Source of the DNA: Chryseobacterium daeguense DSM 19388
Lineage (GTDB): Bacteria > Bacteroidota > Bacteroidia > Flavobacteriales > Weeksellaceae
DNA: 64,000 nt
Reading direction: 5' to 3'
Assembly: GCF_000430825.1 (NCBI RefSeq)
Contig: NZ_AUMT01000003.1
Location: forward strand, 186,001 to 250,000
A model generated the notes under the pieces. That model was not told the DNA's origin. It searched no databases and saw only the letters and a list, made by a program, of their open reading frames with translations. This document shows positions 28,397 to 37,157 of this stretch, one piece after another. Position numbers and translations under genes: made by a program. Every line of letters starts with the position of its first letter. Position 1 is the first letter of the stretch.

Positions 28397-31300
28397 ATGT
28401 CTATCACTTCATTATCCATCAGGAAACCGTTGTTGCTCGCTGTCATTTTTACGATTTTGGGGTATTTTGGGATTTCTTCTTATTTGAATCTCAATTATGA
28501 TTTGCTTCCGAAATTTGAGATTCCCGAGGTCACAGTCAGCACGCTTTATCCCGGAGCTTCAGCCTCGGAAGTAGAATCTGCAGTAACGAAAAAATTGGAA
28601 GATGCATTTTCTTCTATAGAAAATCTCGACCAGATAAAATCTACTTCGCAGGAAGGCGTTTCCATTATTTCGTTAGCTTTTAAAAGCGATACAGATGTGA
28701 ACCAAGCCGAACAGGATTTACAGAAAAAAGTCGATGCAACACTGAATCAATTGCCGAAAACTGCTGAAAGACCGCAAGTCAACAGGGTCAATATGCAGGC
28801 AACTCCCGTGATAAAAGCAGGCGTTACTGCAAATATGGAACCGACAAAACTCTATGATTTGCTTGATAATCAGCTGAAACCTATTCTCAATAACATCAAA
28901 GGTGTTGGGCAGACAGACCTTATCGGCGGAAACGAGCGGGAGATTCACATTAATATCAATCAGGAAAAATTGACTGCTTACGGTTTATCAGCAGACTTGG
29001 TAACACAAACAATCAGAAAAGCCAATATTTCTGTCCCAGCGGGAAGTCTGGAAAATGATAACTCACGTATTTCCATCCGTTATGACGCGAATGTAAAATC
29101 ACTGGACGAATTGCGCAATTTGGCGATTGTAGAAAATCCGAAAACGGGAGCCATTTACCTTAAGAATATTGCCGAAGTGGCAGATGCTCCCAAAAAAATA
29201 ACTAGCATCAACAGAATCAACGGAATTCCTTCAATTGGTCTGGAAATCAGCAAACAAACCGATGCCAATGCAGTAAAGCTTAGTGAAGAAATTAAAAAGA
29301 GATTTTCCGAATTGGAATCTCAATATCAATCCCAAAATCTGAAGTTCGATATTTCGATAGACCAGAGTGAATATACCGTCAGTTCTGCCGATGCCGTAAT
29401 GTATGATTTGGTGTTGGCGGTGGTGATTGTTGGTTTTGTGATGCTCTTTTTTCTGCACAGTTTTCGAAGTCTGTTTTTTGTTTTGGTGGCTTTGCCTGCG
29501 TCTATCATTCCCACTTTTACGATGCTGTATCTTTTGGGATATTCGCTGAATATTATGACCTTGATGGGATTATCCCTGGTCGTAGGAATTTTGGTAGATG
29601 ACTCCATTGTCGTTTTAGAAAATATTTACCGAAAACTTGAGGAAGGTTTAGATAAAGAAAAAGCATCCATTGAAGGAAGAAACGAAATTGGTTTCACGGC
29701 ACTTTCCATTACGCTGGTAGATGTTGTGGTTTTTCTTCCTTTGGCTTTGAGTGGCGGAATGATTGGCGGTTTATTGAAAGAATTTTCGCTGGTCGTTGTT
29801 TTTTCGACCTTGATGAGCCTTTTCGTTTCCTTCACAATTACACCTTTGTTGGCGAGCCGTTTTGCTAAATTGGAACAGCTAAAAAATAATACGGCGTGGG
29901 GAAAAATTGCTTTAGGATTTGAAAAATTCATCGGAAAAATTAAAGATAATTACGGAAAATGGCTAAGAATTGTTCTCAACAAAAAACGGTGGTTTCTCCT
30001 GTTTACAACTCTACTGATTTCCGGTTCTGTTGCTTTAATTCTAATTGGATTAATTGGTACTGAATTTATTCCGGAAACCGACCAAAACACTTTGGTTATC
30101 AATATGGAACTGGAATCTACTTCACCCATTTCTAAAACCAACAGATTGGTTCAGGAGTCAGAAAAAATACTTTTGAGACAACCCGAAATCGTCAAAGTTT
30201 TTTCAAGTATTGGATTTATGGGCGGAAATATTTCCGGTAGCGAAAGTAATTCCAATTTAGCGGAAATAACCCTTTCTTTGGTCGATAAAAAGCACAGGAA
30301 TTTTACCACCGAAGAATTTGGTAGTCAGATTCAAAAAAAATTGGCTTCTGAAATCGCTGGCGTTAAATTTACTACCGCATCATCTTCTATTACTGGAGGA
30401 ACGGACAGTGCGCCAATTGAAATTGCGATAAAAGGAACGGATGCTGATGCTGTTCGGAAAGCTGCAGAATCTTATCAGAAAATAATTTCAAAAATCAATG
30501 GAATCAAATATGCAAAACTCTCTGTAAAAAACCAAAAGCCGGAAATCGACGTCAAAATCGACCGTAGAAAAATGAGCCTGATCGGATTGGATGCGGAAAA
30601 AGTGGGAGAAATTCTGGAAAATTCTTTTAATGGAAATAATCAGAGTTTGTTTAAGCAAAATAATACGGAATATGATATCAATATTCGTCTCGACCCATTC
30701 AACCGTTCGGATATTCTTAACCTGAAAAAGCTTCCTTTTGTCAATTCTAATGGACAAACCATCCTTTTGGAACAGTTTGCAAATGTTTCCGAAAAATTAG
30801 GCGAAACGAACCTGCAACGTATTGACCGGTTGAATGCAATAACCGTTCAGGCTGATGTTTTCGACCGACCTGTGGGAACTGTAAGCAGTGAGATAAAAGA
30901 AAAGGCAAAATCTATACAGCTTCCAGCAGGGATTTTTGTTGAATATCTTGGCGAAACTCAAAATCAGGACAATGCTTTCGACAGTTTGATTTTTGCTTTA
31001 ATTACAGCTTTTGTTTTGGTGTACCTGATTATGGTTGCACTTTACGAAAGTGCCGTTTATCCGTTTGTTGTTCTCTTCTCGATTCCGGTAGCATTGATTG
31101 GCGCGTTGCTGGCATTGGCTTTGTCCGAAGAAACCATTAATATTTTTACCATCATTGGTTTGATAATGCTTTTAGGACTTGTTTCAAAAAACGCTATTCT
31201 CATTGTCGATTTTACAAATACCTTAAAATCTCAGGGATATTCGACAAAAGAAGCCTTGATTTTAGCAGGAAAAGAAAGACTTCGCCCGATTTTGATGACT

Positions 31301-31510
31301 ACATTTTCTATGATTTTCGGAATGCTTCCCATCGCACTGGCAACTGGAGCCGCTTCCGAAATGAAAAACGGAATTGCTTGGGTCATTATCGGAGGATTGA
31401 CGAGCTCTATGATTCTTACGGTTTTTGTAGTTCCCTGTATTTATTTGATTGTTGATAATGTAATGAGGATGGTAAAAAAAATAAAGAATTTTAAGTTAGC
31501 TAAAAAATGA
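28397..31510 (+). CDS. Efflux RND permease, HAE1/AcrB-like family
   Basis: The 1037-residue protein has the normal length and layout of a drug-type RND pump: TM1 (11-28), first periplasmic porter part, TM2-6 with the proton-relay pair D401-D402 in GILVDDSIVVLEN, a second periplasmic part and TM8-12. It is unlike the metal-type pump at 3145-7509, which is fused to TolC. Substrates are probably organic compounds such as drugs, bile-like agents or lipids; none can be deduced. It is the last gene of the TolC-adaptor-pump operon and ends against an AraC-type remnant on the opposite strand. Confidence 0.93.
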   Translation: MSITSLSIRKPLLLAVIFTILGYFGISSYLNLNYDLLPKFEIPEVTVSTLYPGASASEVESAVTKKLEDAFSSIENLDQIKSTSQEGVSIISLAFKSDTDVNQAEQDLQKKVDATLNQLPKTAERPQVNRVNMQATPVIKAGVTANMEPTKLYDLLDNQLKPILNNIKGVGQTDLIGGNEREIHININQEKLTAYGLSADLVTQTIRKANISVPAGSLENDNSRISIRYDANVKSLDELRNLAIVENPKTGAIYLKNIAEVADAPKKITSINRINGIPSIGLEISKQTDANAVKLSEEIKKRFSELESQYQSQNLKFDISIDQSEYTVSSADAVMYDLVLAVVIVGFVMLFFLHSFRSLFFVLVALPASIIPTFTMLYLLGYSLNIMTLMGLSLVVGILVDDSIVVLENIYRKLEEGLDKEKASIEGRNEIGFTALSITLVDVVVFLPLALSGGMIGGLLKEFSLVVVFSTLMSLFVSFTITPLLASRFAKLEQLKNNTAWGKIALGFEKFIGKIKDNYGKWLRIVLNKKRWFLLFTTLLISGSVALILIGLIGTEFIPETDQNTLVINMELESTSPISKTNRLVQESEKILLRQPEIVKVFSSIGFMGGNISGSESNSNLAEITLSLVDKKHRNFTTEEFGSQIQKKLASEIAGVKFTTASSSITGGTDSAPIEIAIKGTDADAVRKAAESYQKIISKINGIKYAKLSVKNQKPEIDVKIDRRKMSLIGLDAEKVGEILENSFNGNNQSLFKQNNTEYDINIRLDPFNRSDILNLKKLPFVNSNGQTILLEQFANVSEKLGETNLQRIDRLNAITVQADVFDRPVGTVSSEIKEKAKSIQLPAGIFVEYLGETQNQDNAFDSLIFALITAFVLVYLIMVALYESAVYPFVVLFSIPVALIGALLALALSEETINIFTIIGLIMLLGLVSKNAILIVDFTNTLKSQGYSTKEALILAGKERLRPILMTTFSMIFGMLPIALATGAASEMKNGIAWVIIGGLTSSMILTVFVVPCIYLIVDNVMRMVKKIKNFKLAKK

Positions 31511-31755
31511 CATAAATTCTAACGGGAGTATGGCTTGTACTTTTCTTAAATAGTTTTACTGAAGGATTGCGAATATTCAAGCCGAGTTCGTATGCAATTT
31601 CGCATATCGATAAATAATTGTTGAGAGCTTTTCTTGCTTTTTAAATAATTTTCTGATGAAGGTACCGTTGGGTACTGTACCTCCAAAAATTTTCGTAACA
31701 TAACGCTAAGATATGTTGGTGAAACATTTAAATCGCTGGATAAAATTGTATAATT
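31511..31755 (-). pseudogene. Remnant of an AraC-family regulator (C-terminal HTH)
   Basis: On the minus strand, one frame near 31755 reads SSDLNVSPTYLSVMLRKF, the first helix-turn-helix of AraC proteins. After a frameshift another frame reads SICEIAYELGL and KLFKKSTSHTPV, the second helix-turn-helix and the signature end. The ligand domain is absent and no start exists. It is therefore a decayed C-terminal piece, perhaps of the former regulator of a lost gene next to the integrase. Confidence 0.78.
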
Positions 31756-31767
31756 AAAATATTAATC

Positions 31768-33000
31768 TCAGTTTTTTTGTATCTCTTTCCTATGAAGAAC
31801 ATTTCGTAGCATTACCATATCGTCACTTACTTTCTGATCAAGAATCTTTGCGTAATGCTGAGTGGTCTTAATATTCTTATGACCAAGCATTTTGCTTACA
31901 CTTTCTATAGGAACTCCATTTGACAGAGTTATTGTTGTAGCAAAAGTATGTCGTGCAATATGATAAGTAAGTTCTTTATTTATATCACAAAGGTCGGCGA
32001 TTTCTTTTAGGTAAGCATTCATCTTCTGATTACTTAATATAGGTAGCAGTCTACCACTATTCAAACAAGTTGGATGATTTGCGTATTTCTCGATAATTTC
32101 TTCCGCTTTAGGGAGTAATGGTATATTTGATTTTGTTTTGGTTTTTTGACGTGTTGTGTAAATCCATTTATTACCGTCTAAACCAACATTAACATTATCC
32201 ATAGTAAGTTGTCGCGTATCTATATAGGCCAGTCCTGTGTAACAGCTAAATAAAAAGATAAATCTGACCTGAGACAACCTCTCATTTTTGAAATCTTTAT
32301 TGAACATAATCTCTAATTCCTGTTCATTCAAAAAAACTCTACTTACTTCATTAAAACTTGAGCTATAATTAAGAAATGGATCTCTTTCAATCCAGCCATT
32401 GGCAAGGCAGATACGAACAATTTTACCAAAGTTTTTAATATATTTTACGGCAGAATTGTTATTACAAGACCTTTCAGTTCGTAAAAAAAATTCAAAATCG
32501 TTTAAAAATGTGAAATCAATTTTCTTGATATCAATATCTGATAGATTAAATTTCCATTTCAAAAATTCTCTAATATGACTGAGGCAGGTTTTATATCTTC
32601 CGAGAGTTCCTGAAGCAAACTCCTTTCCAATGAGCCTTTCCATTCTATCATTATGGTCTAAGAAAATTGGTATTAGTGTTCTATTAAGTTCACCTGTTCC
32701 GAGGAATTTATTTTTAAGAATTTCACAAGTGACGTTTTCGTTATCTTTAATTAAGTCGTGATAGATATTATAAATTTTCTGCTCAAATGTTTTGAGATAA
32801 AAGTTAAGTGACTTAACTTCCTCTGATGTACCTGTTACTTTTTGCATCCCGGAACTCCATCTTTTAGTATTCACGGTACGTTTGGTACTAATTTCAGTTA
32901 TTTTCCCATCAACGGTTATACGAAGGTATATTGGTACTTCTCCATTAGCGTTGATCTTTGATTTTTTCACATAGAAAAGGAGATTAAATGTCTTGTTCAT
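31768..33000 (-). CDS. Tyrosine recombinase/integrase of element 2
   Basis: The 410-residue protein is a close homologue of the element 1 integrase, with the same layout: arm-binding N-terminus, SAM-like core-binding domain and catalytic domain. The catalytic residues are H347, R350, H374 and Y383. The first Arg position again reads TGLAYID. It is adjacent to the right attachment core and arm repeats, so it should catalyse recombination between the tRNA-Asp 3' end and the element. The main differences from its homologue are in the C-terminal tail and linkers. Confidence 0.93.
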   Translation of the reverse strand: MNKTFNLLFYVKKSKINANGEVPIYLRITVDGKITEISTKRTVNTKRWSSGMQKVTGTSEEVKSLNFYLKTFEQKIYNIYHDLIKDNENVTCEILKNKFLGTGELNRTLIPIFLDHNDRMERLIGKEFASGTLGRYKTCLSHIREFLKWKFNLSDIDIKKIDFTFLNDFEFFLRTERSCNNNSAVKYIKNFGKIVRICLANGWIERDPFLNYSSSFNEVSRVFLNEQELEIMFNKDFKNERLSQVRFIFLFSCYTGLAYIDTRQLTMDNVNVGLDGNKWIYTTRQKTKTKSNIPLLPKAEEIIEKYANHPTCLNSGRLLPILSNQKMNAYLKEIADLCDINKELTYHIARHTFATTITLSNGVPIESVSKMLGHKNIKTTQHYAKILDQKVSDDMVMLRNVLHRKEIQKN

Positions 33001-33098
33001 TTATTTGAATTTTATGAGTTTAAAATTAACTACAGTAAAAAACATTAACAAGATATTCACTTTCTGAACTGGCTTACCAGAGGCGTTTTTCAAAACAT

Positions 33099-33283
33099 TC
33101 AGTGACCTCTTTAAACCATTTGAGTGAGGTCACTTCTATAGGTCACTTAAGATTAAAAAATCTGATAAAAATTTCAAAGAATATTCAATTTTTTTAATTT
33201 TTTAATGAAAAATTATCGAATTGAATATTCAATTTCTCAGTGACCTATTTTTCCATATGTTTCAGGTCACTGAATAAGTCACT
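33099..33283 (+). repeat. Integrase arm-type repeats, right end of element 2
   Basis: TCAGTGACCT (33099-33108), AGGTCACTTCTATAGGTCACT-type pair (33127-33147), CAGTGACCT (33238-33246) and AGGTCACTGAATAAGTCACT (33264-33283) are spread over 185 bp in both orientations. The last is one base from the 20-mer at the left end. The 384 bp between integrase and tRNA contain these repeats and a terminator but no gene. Confidence 0.7.
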
Positions 33284-33327
33284 TTCAGATTGTGTAATTT
33301 TGACTCTTTTTGAATAGTTATAAAACG

Positions 33328-33363
33328 AAAAAAGCTTTAAAACATACGTTTTAAAGCTTTTTG
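33328..33363 (-). terminator. Rho-independent terminator after tRNA-Asp 2
   Basis: The same AAAGCTTTAAAAC / GTTTTAAAGCTTT hairpin as at 10321-10356 lies 23 bp beyond the 3' end of tRNA-Asp 2, with flanking A and T tracts. It is carried on the element side of the attachment core, so it supplies a terminator to the reconstituted tRNA. Confidence 0.75.
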
Positions 33364-33383
33364 TACTACTTTGATTTAGTAGT

Positions 33384-33401
33384 TGCGATCCGGACGGGAC
33401 T
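33384..33401 (-). repeat. Right attachment core of element 2
   Basis: TGCGATCCGGACGGGACT, identical to 10483-10500, here continuous with the whole tRNA-Asp 2. The element brings the 3' end of the tRNA, so the gene stays intact after integration. Confidence 0.88.
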
Positions 33402-33459
33402 CGAACCCGCGACCTCCGCCGTGACAGGGCGGCATTCTAACCAGCTGAACTACCGGATC
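33386..33459 (-). tRNA. tRNA-Asp(GTC), copy 2
   Basis: A 74-nt gene identical in sequence to copies 1 and 3, anticodon GTC, no encoded CCA. Its 3' end coincides with the attachment core of element 2, so it is the reconstituted target gene. Confidence 0.97.
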
Positions 33460-33490
33460 AATTTTTTAAAAGAAATTGATAAAACTTTTG

Positions 33491-33564
33491 CGATCCGGAC
33501 GGGACTCGAACCCGCGACCTCCGCCGTGACAGGGCGGCATTCTAACCAGCTGAACTACCGGATC
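33491..33564 (-). tRNA. tRNA-Asp(GTC), copy 3
   Basis: A 74-nt gene identical to copies 1 and 2, separated from copy 2 by a 31-bp spacer. It is the promoter-proximal gene of the array, with a consensus promoter 36 bp upstream. Confidence 0.97.
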
Positions 33565-33600
33565 ATTATTTTAAGGAACTTCGTTTCTTTTTTGTGATTG

Positions 33601-33631
33601 CAAAACTACAACTTTTTTCCTTACCTGCAAA
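33601..33631 (-). promoter_or_regulatory. Promoter of the tRNA-Asp array
   Basis: On the minus strand TTTG (33628-33631), 19 bp and TAGTTTTG (33601-33608) match the Bacteroidota consensus. Transcription runs left through tRNA-Asp copies 3 and 2 and is stopped by the terminator at 33328-33363, so copy 1 is no longer reached. Confidence 0.75.
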
Positions 33632-33640
33632 TTATTTTCG

Positions 33641-33668
33641 AAAAAAAAGCCTTCCTAAAGTGGAAGGC
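33641..33668 (-). terminator. Rho-independent terminator of trxA
   Basis: GCCTTCC / GGAAGGC with a 6-nt loop followed by eight T residues on the minus strand, 22 bp beyond the trxA stop. Confidence 0.85.
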
Positions 33669-33690
33669 ATTCATTATCAAACTTATTTTT

Positions 33691-34008
33691 TTACAAGTGA
33701 GCGCTTAGTTTTTCAGCAATCACCTCTTTTGGAGCTACACCTACTAATTTGTCTACAACCTCACCGTTCTTAAAAATTAAAACCGTAGGGATATTTCTGA
33801 TACCATACTGCATAGAAATTTCCTGGTTGTTGTCTACATCTACTTTTCCTACTACTGCTTTTCCTTCAAAATCTGTTGCAACTTCTTCAATGATCGGTCC
33901 CAACGTTCTACAAGGTCCGCACCATACCGCCCAAAAGTCTACCAATACCGGTTTATCTGATTTTAAAACCGTTTCCTGAAATGAGCTATCTGTAATTTCT
34001 AAAGCCAT
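33691..34008 (-). CDS. trxA: Thioredoxin
   Basis: A 105-residue cytoplasmic disulfide reductase with the active site WCGPC (C30 and C33) and the cis-Pro segment RNIPT; it has the length of a classical thioredoxin. It has its own -7 box TAATTTTG (34067-34074, minus strand), about 60 bp upstream, and its own terminator, so it can be transcribed alone. It follows the cysteine desulfurase gene by 85 bp on the same strand. Confidence 0.97.
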   Translation of the reverse strand: MALEITDSSFQETVLKSDKPVLVDFWAVWCGPCRTLGPIIEEVATDFEGKAVVGKVDVDNNQEISMQYGIRNIPTVLIFKNGEVVDKLVGVAPKEVIAEKLSAHL

Positions 34009-34093
34009 TTTGTTTCTTTTATTTAAATTAATATTATCTTCTTGTTTTTATCATTAATTAGATACCCAAAATTACGCCATTTGTGTAATATTG

Positions 34094-35269
34094 TTATCTA
34101 TGCTCAACATTTGTATTTTCTATAACAAAATCGCTTGAAATTTCTTTTAAAGCAGTCACGAATGTATCGATACCCTCTTTGGTAGTCATGTGGCTGAAAG
34201 AAATACGAAGTGGTGTGCAGTGATCCATCTCGTCTTCAGAAAGAACCATCATCATCACCATAGAAGGCTTAGAGGCCCCGGAAGAGCATGCGCTTCCCTG
34301 AGAAATCGCGATTCCTTTCATATCCAGCTGAAGACCAATTAAAGGGTTTTTATAAGGCAATAAAGCGCTTAAAACCGTGTAAAGACTATTTTCTTTTTCA
34401 GCACTTCTCCCGTTGAATTTTATTCCCGGAATTTCTGCTGTAAGCCTTTCTGCAGTGTAACTTTTAATTTCCTGCATGTGATTGGTATATGCCTCCATAT
34501 TGTTCAGAGAAAGTTCTAATGCTTTTCCTAAACCAACGATACCGGCAACATTTTCAGTTCCTGCTCTCAGGCTTCTTTCTTGTGGTCCGCCTGTGATAAT
34601 CCCTTTCAAACCGCTGGATTTTCTGATGAATGCAAAACCAACACCTTTCGGACCATGGAATTTATGAGCACTGCAAGACGCAAAATCCACCTGAATATCT
34701 GAGAAATCCAAATCTATATGGGCCATGGTCTGTACCGTATCAGAATGGAAAAGTGCATTATTTGCCTTACACAATTCCGCTATTTTCTTAATATCATAAA
34801 TATTTCCGATCTCGTTGTTCACATGCATTAAGCTTACCAACGTCTTTTTATCGGAAGATTTTAATAGTTCTTCTAATTTATTAAGATCAATATCCCCTTT
34901 TTCATTGGGACGGATATAATTCACCTCTACTCCTTTTCTGTTTTTCATGTCCAGAATACTTTCTGAAACACATTTATGCTCCAGTGGAGAGCTGATTATC
35001 CTTTCTACTCCCAAGTGGTCAACAGCAGATTTAATGATCATGTTGTTTGATTCTGTACCGCAAGATGTAAAGATAATCTCGGCGGGCGTAACGTGAAGAT
35101 AATCTGCAACTTGTCGTCTTACATTTTCAATAAGAATTTTTGCTTCCTGTCCGAAGCTGTGCGTAGAAGATGGATTTCCGAAATTCATCTTCATGGTGCT
35201 AACCATTGCATCAATTACTTCTTCTGAAAGAGGTGTTGTTGCAGCGTTATCTAAGTATACTTTATTCAT
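34094..35269 (-). CDS. Cysteine desulfurase (NifS/IscS family)
   Basis: A 391-residue aminotransferase class V enzyme that takes sulfur from cysteine for Fe-S clusters or thio-modified RNA. The PLP lysine is K203 in SAHKFHGPKG and the persulfide Cys is C328 in GSACSSG; the opening YLDNAATTP is typical. The extended SACSSGA loop puts it in the IscS/NifS group rather than SufS. It begins 1 bp after the stop of the PrcB-like gene, so both are co-transcribed. Confidence 0.95.
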   Translation of the reverse strand: MNKVYLDNAATTPLSEEVIDAMVSTMKMNFGNPSSTHSFGQEAKILIENVRRQVADYLHVTPAEIIFTSCGTESNNMIIKSAVDHLGVERIISSPLEHKCVSESILDMKNRKGVEVNYIRPNEKGDIDLNKLEELLKSSDKKTLVSLMHVNNEIGNIYDIKKIAELCKANNALFHSDTVQTMAHIDLDFSDIQVDFASCSAHKFHGPKGVGFAFIRKSSGLKGIITGGPQERSLRAGTENVAGIVGLGKALELSLNNMEAYTNHMQEIKSYTAERLTAEIPGIKFNGRSAEKENSLYTVLSALLPYKNPLIGLQLDMKGIAISQGSACSSGASKPSMVMMMVLSEDEMDHCTPLRISFSHMTTKEGIDTFVTALKEISSDFVIENTNVEHR

Positions 35270-35270
35270 T

Positions 35271-35726
35271 TTACTTTGAATATTTTAATTTTACGGAGGT
35301 GAACTGATAATCTGAAGGTACAGAAAAAATAAACCATGGGTTTGACATTACCTGAATTTCCATACCGCCAGACTGATACTCAGGAACCTCCACGTACAAA
35401 ACGTTATCTTTTACTGAAATATTTTTAATCTGTGTAATTTTATGATCGCCGGAATTGAATCTTCCGAGATTATATAAAACCACTTTTCTGTCATTAGGAA
35501 ATTTGGGATAAACAGGAGCCTGGCCAAGGTCTATAACACTGGAGTTGCCTTTGATGGCCTTTTGCAGATCCTGTTCATTAGTAAGGATCACAAAATTCGC
35601 CTCGTCTCCTCCGCCCTGGGATTCTGAAGCAATGATTTCAGCTTTCTGCATGCCTGAAGATTTTTGGGAAGGTGCGCTTGTACAACTCACAATGAGTGCA
35701 AGACATAAAACAAACAATCTTTTCAT
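35271..35726 (-). CDS. PrcB-type lipoprotein (protease complex subunit family)
   Basis: A 151-residue protein with a lipoprotein signal (Cys15 in LIVSCTSAP) and a C-terminal domain with VVLYNLGRFNSGDHKI, the signature region of the PrcB C-terminal family first described with a Treponema protease complex. Its role in Flavobacteriia is not established. It lies between a HAD phosphatase (22 bp upstream) and the cysteine desulfurase. Confidence 0.75.
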   Translation of the reverse strand: MKRLFVLCLALIVSCTSAPSQKSSGMQKAEIIASESQGGGDEANFVILTNEQDLQKAIKGNSSVIDLGQAPVYPKFPNDRKVVLYNLGRFNSGDHKITQIKNISVKDNVLYVEVPEYQSGGMEIQVMSNPWFIFSVPSDYQFTSVKLKYSK

Positions 35727-35748
35727 TTTATATTTTTATTGTTCAAAA

Positions 35749-36336
35749 TTAATGAAAAAATTGATAATGACCCTCATTTGCCCATTTCAACATGGGCTTG
35801 TCTCCGGAAGTATCTCCGAAAGCTATTATTTTGTCGTATTTAGTATCCGTGATTTCAACCTTAATTCTTTCAAGCTTTTCTTTACCATTGCAGTTTTTTC
35901 CTATGAAATTCCCCGTGAAAATTCCGTTCTTAAACTCAGCTTTTGTGGATACAAGCTGCATTTGGAATGCTTCGGCAAAAGGTTTGGCCCAAATATCAAG
36001 GGAAGCCGTTACCAATAAACTCTGTGTATTATCTCTATCGATATTTTGAATAAAATCAAGCGCATTTTCCCTAACAATTTTAGGGTAGTGCTCATTAAAA
36101 AATTCTTGAGATTTTTTTTCAATTTTCTCCTGAGTCTGGCCTTTAAGTATAGAACTGATAAAGCTTTTCTTCACCTTTTCAGTTTCTGCAAGCTTTAATT
36201 TTAACAGGATAAAAAGCGGGACGTGCTTCAAAAATTGCATTCGGAATTTTGCAGGATCGTAAAATTTAAGATACATAAACATTGTATCTTTATAAGTCAG
36301 AGTTCCATCAAAATCAAAACAATACAATTTTTTCAT
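35749..36336 (-). CDS. HAD-IB family phosphatase
   Basis: A 195-residue HAD hydrolase: motif I DFDGTLT (D9 and D11 region of the first 15 residues), motif II VTAS, motif III Lys near KEKLERI and motif IV FGDTSGDKPML. The cap between motifs I and II is helical, as in the serine-phosphatase-like IB group. It lies 90 bp downstream of the DprE2/DprE1/UbiA genes; removal of the phosphate from a polyprenyl-phosphate-linked pentose phosphate intermediate would fit the pathway, but this is inference. Confidence 0.88.
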   Translation of the reverse strand: MKKLYCFDFDGTLTYKDTMFMYLKFYDPAKFRMQFLKHVPLFILLKLKLAETEKVKKSFISSILKGQTQEKIEKKSQEFFNEHYPKIVRENALDFIQNIDRDNTQSLLVTASLDIWAKPFAEAFQMQLVSTKAEFKNGIFTGNFIGKNCNGKEKLERIKVEITDTKYDKIIAFGDTSGDKPMLKWANEGHYQFFH

Positions 36337-36426
36337 TCGGGTTTCTATCTTGTTATTAATTTAAATATTTTGTTTAACGTAAAAGTATTAAAGATATTTT
36401 TAATCTTTCATTAAAATTAAATTATT

Positions 36427-37152
36427 TTAAAGCTTTAATTTTTTAAATATAAATTCAGGAATATTCCTGATAATCATCATTATAATTCCCCAAACCGGCA
36501 AAACGTAGACTACATTTTTTCGTTTTTTATAAGCTTTAAAAATATAGTCGGCCGCCTGTTTTGGCGTGGCTGTTAATTTTGGGTTCAAAGGTAAGCCTTC
36601 CGTCATTTTGGTGGCCATAAATCCGGGCTTAACAGTCATTACATGGACTTTTTTATCAAACAGATAATTCCTCAATCCGCTTAAATAAGCTGTAAAAGCC
36701 GCTTTTGCACTTCCATAAATAAAATTGCTCTGCCTGCCGCGATCTCCCGCTACGGATGATAAGCCGATGATGGTACCGGATCTTCTGCTTTCAAACTGAA
36801 GAGCAAAATAATTCATTACCGGAACCAATTTTGAGTAATTAATATCTATTATCCTTTCTGTATTTTTATTGTCATACAAACCTTCTTCCGTTCCCTCTCC
36901 AAGGTATCCGGTGGCACAAAATAATAAGCCTGAATGAATATTTTCCAATGATGTATAGTCAATTTCCTTCATCAGATCCAGCTCTATAACCTCCGCCTGC
37001 TGCAGAAATTTCACATCAATATGCCTTGCAAATCTTTCGGTAGTTTCTTTATTTGAGGTAAAAAGATAGATTTTTTCATATTTTTCCCCTTCAGTAAGTG
37101 CTTTTTCTACAAAAGCCTGCGCTACTTCCGATGTACTTCCTAAAACGATCAT
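36427..37152 (-). CDS. Short-chain dehydrogenase, DprE2-like
   Basis: The 241-residue Rossmann enzyme has the nucleotide-binding start MIVLGSTSEVAQ (variant of TGxxxGxG, as in DprE2), catalytic S in GLSSVAGDRG, and Y-x-x-x-K in YGSAKAA. A hydrophobic C-terminal helix suggests membrane contact. In mycobacteria DprE2 reduces the 2-keto form of decaprenyl-phosphoryl-pentose to the arabinose form. The DprE1-like gene lies 5 bp upstream and a UbiA-type transferase before it, supporting the same job. Confidence 0.85.
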   Translation of the reverse strand: MIVLGSTSEVAQAFVEKALTEGEKYEKIYLFTSNKETTERFARHIDVKFLQQAEVIELDLMKEIDYTSLENIHSGLLFCATGYLGEGTEEGLYDNKNTERIIDINYSKLVPVMNYFALQFESRRSGTIIGLSSVAGDRGRQSNFIYGSAKAAFTAYLSGLRNYLFDKKVHVMTVKPGFMATKMTEGLPLNPKLTATPKQAADYIFKAYKKRKNVVYVLPVWGIIMMIIRNIPEFIFKKLKL

Positions 37153-37157
37153 TTGGT

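Larger units (their letters stand above)
10483..33401. mobile_element. Integrative element 2 (about 22.9 kb) inserted in tRNA-Asp
   Basis: Both ends carry the 18-bp sequence TGCGATCCGGACGGGACT, at 10483-10500 and at 33384-33401, which is the 3' end of tRNA-Asp plus 3 flanking bases. At the left the tRNA match stops abruptly after 10500; at the right it continues into a complete tRNA. The spacer to the left of the core (10454-10482) matches the spacer between the two right-hand tRNAs with one base change, which shows that the left core is the displaced 3' end of the array's middle gene. The integrase gene lies at the right end. No conjugation genes are visible, so the element is mobilisable at most. 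Confidence 0.85.

Noticed and set aside
33361..33597. Plus-strand frame reading RTGLEPATSAVTGRHSNQ twice
   Set aside because: It is the antisense translation of the two tRNA-Asp genes, a well-known spurious protein.
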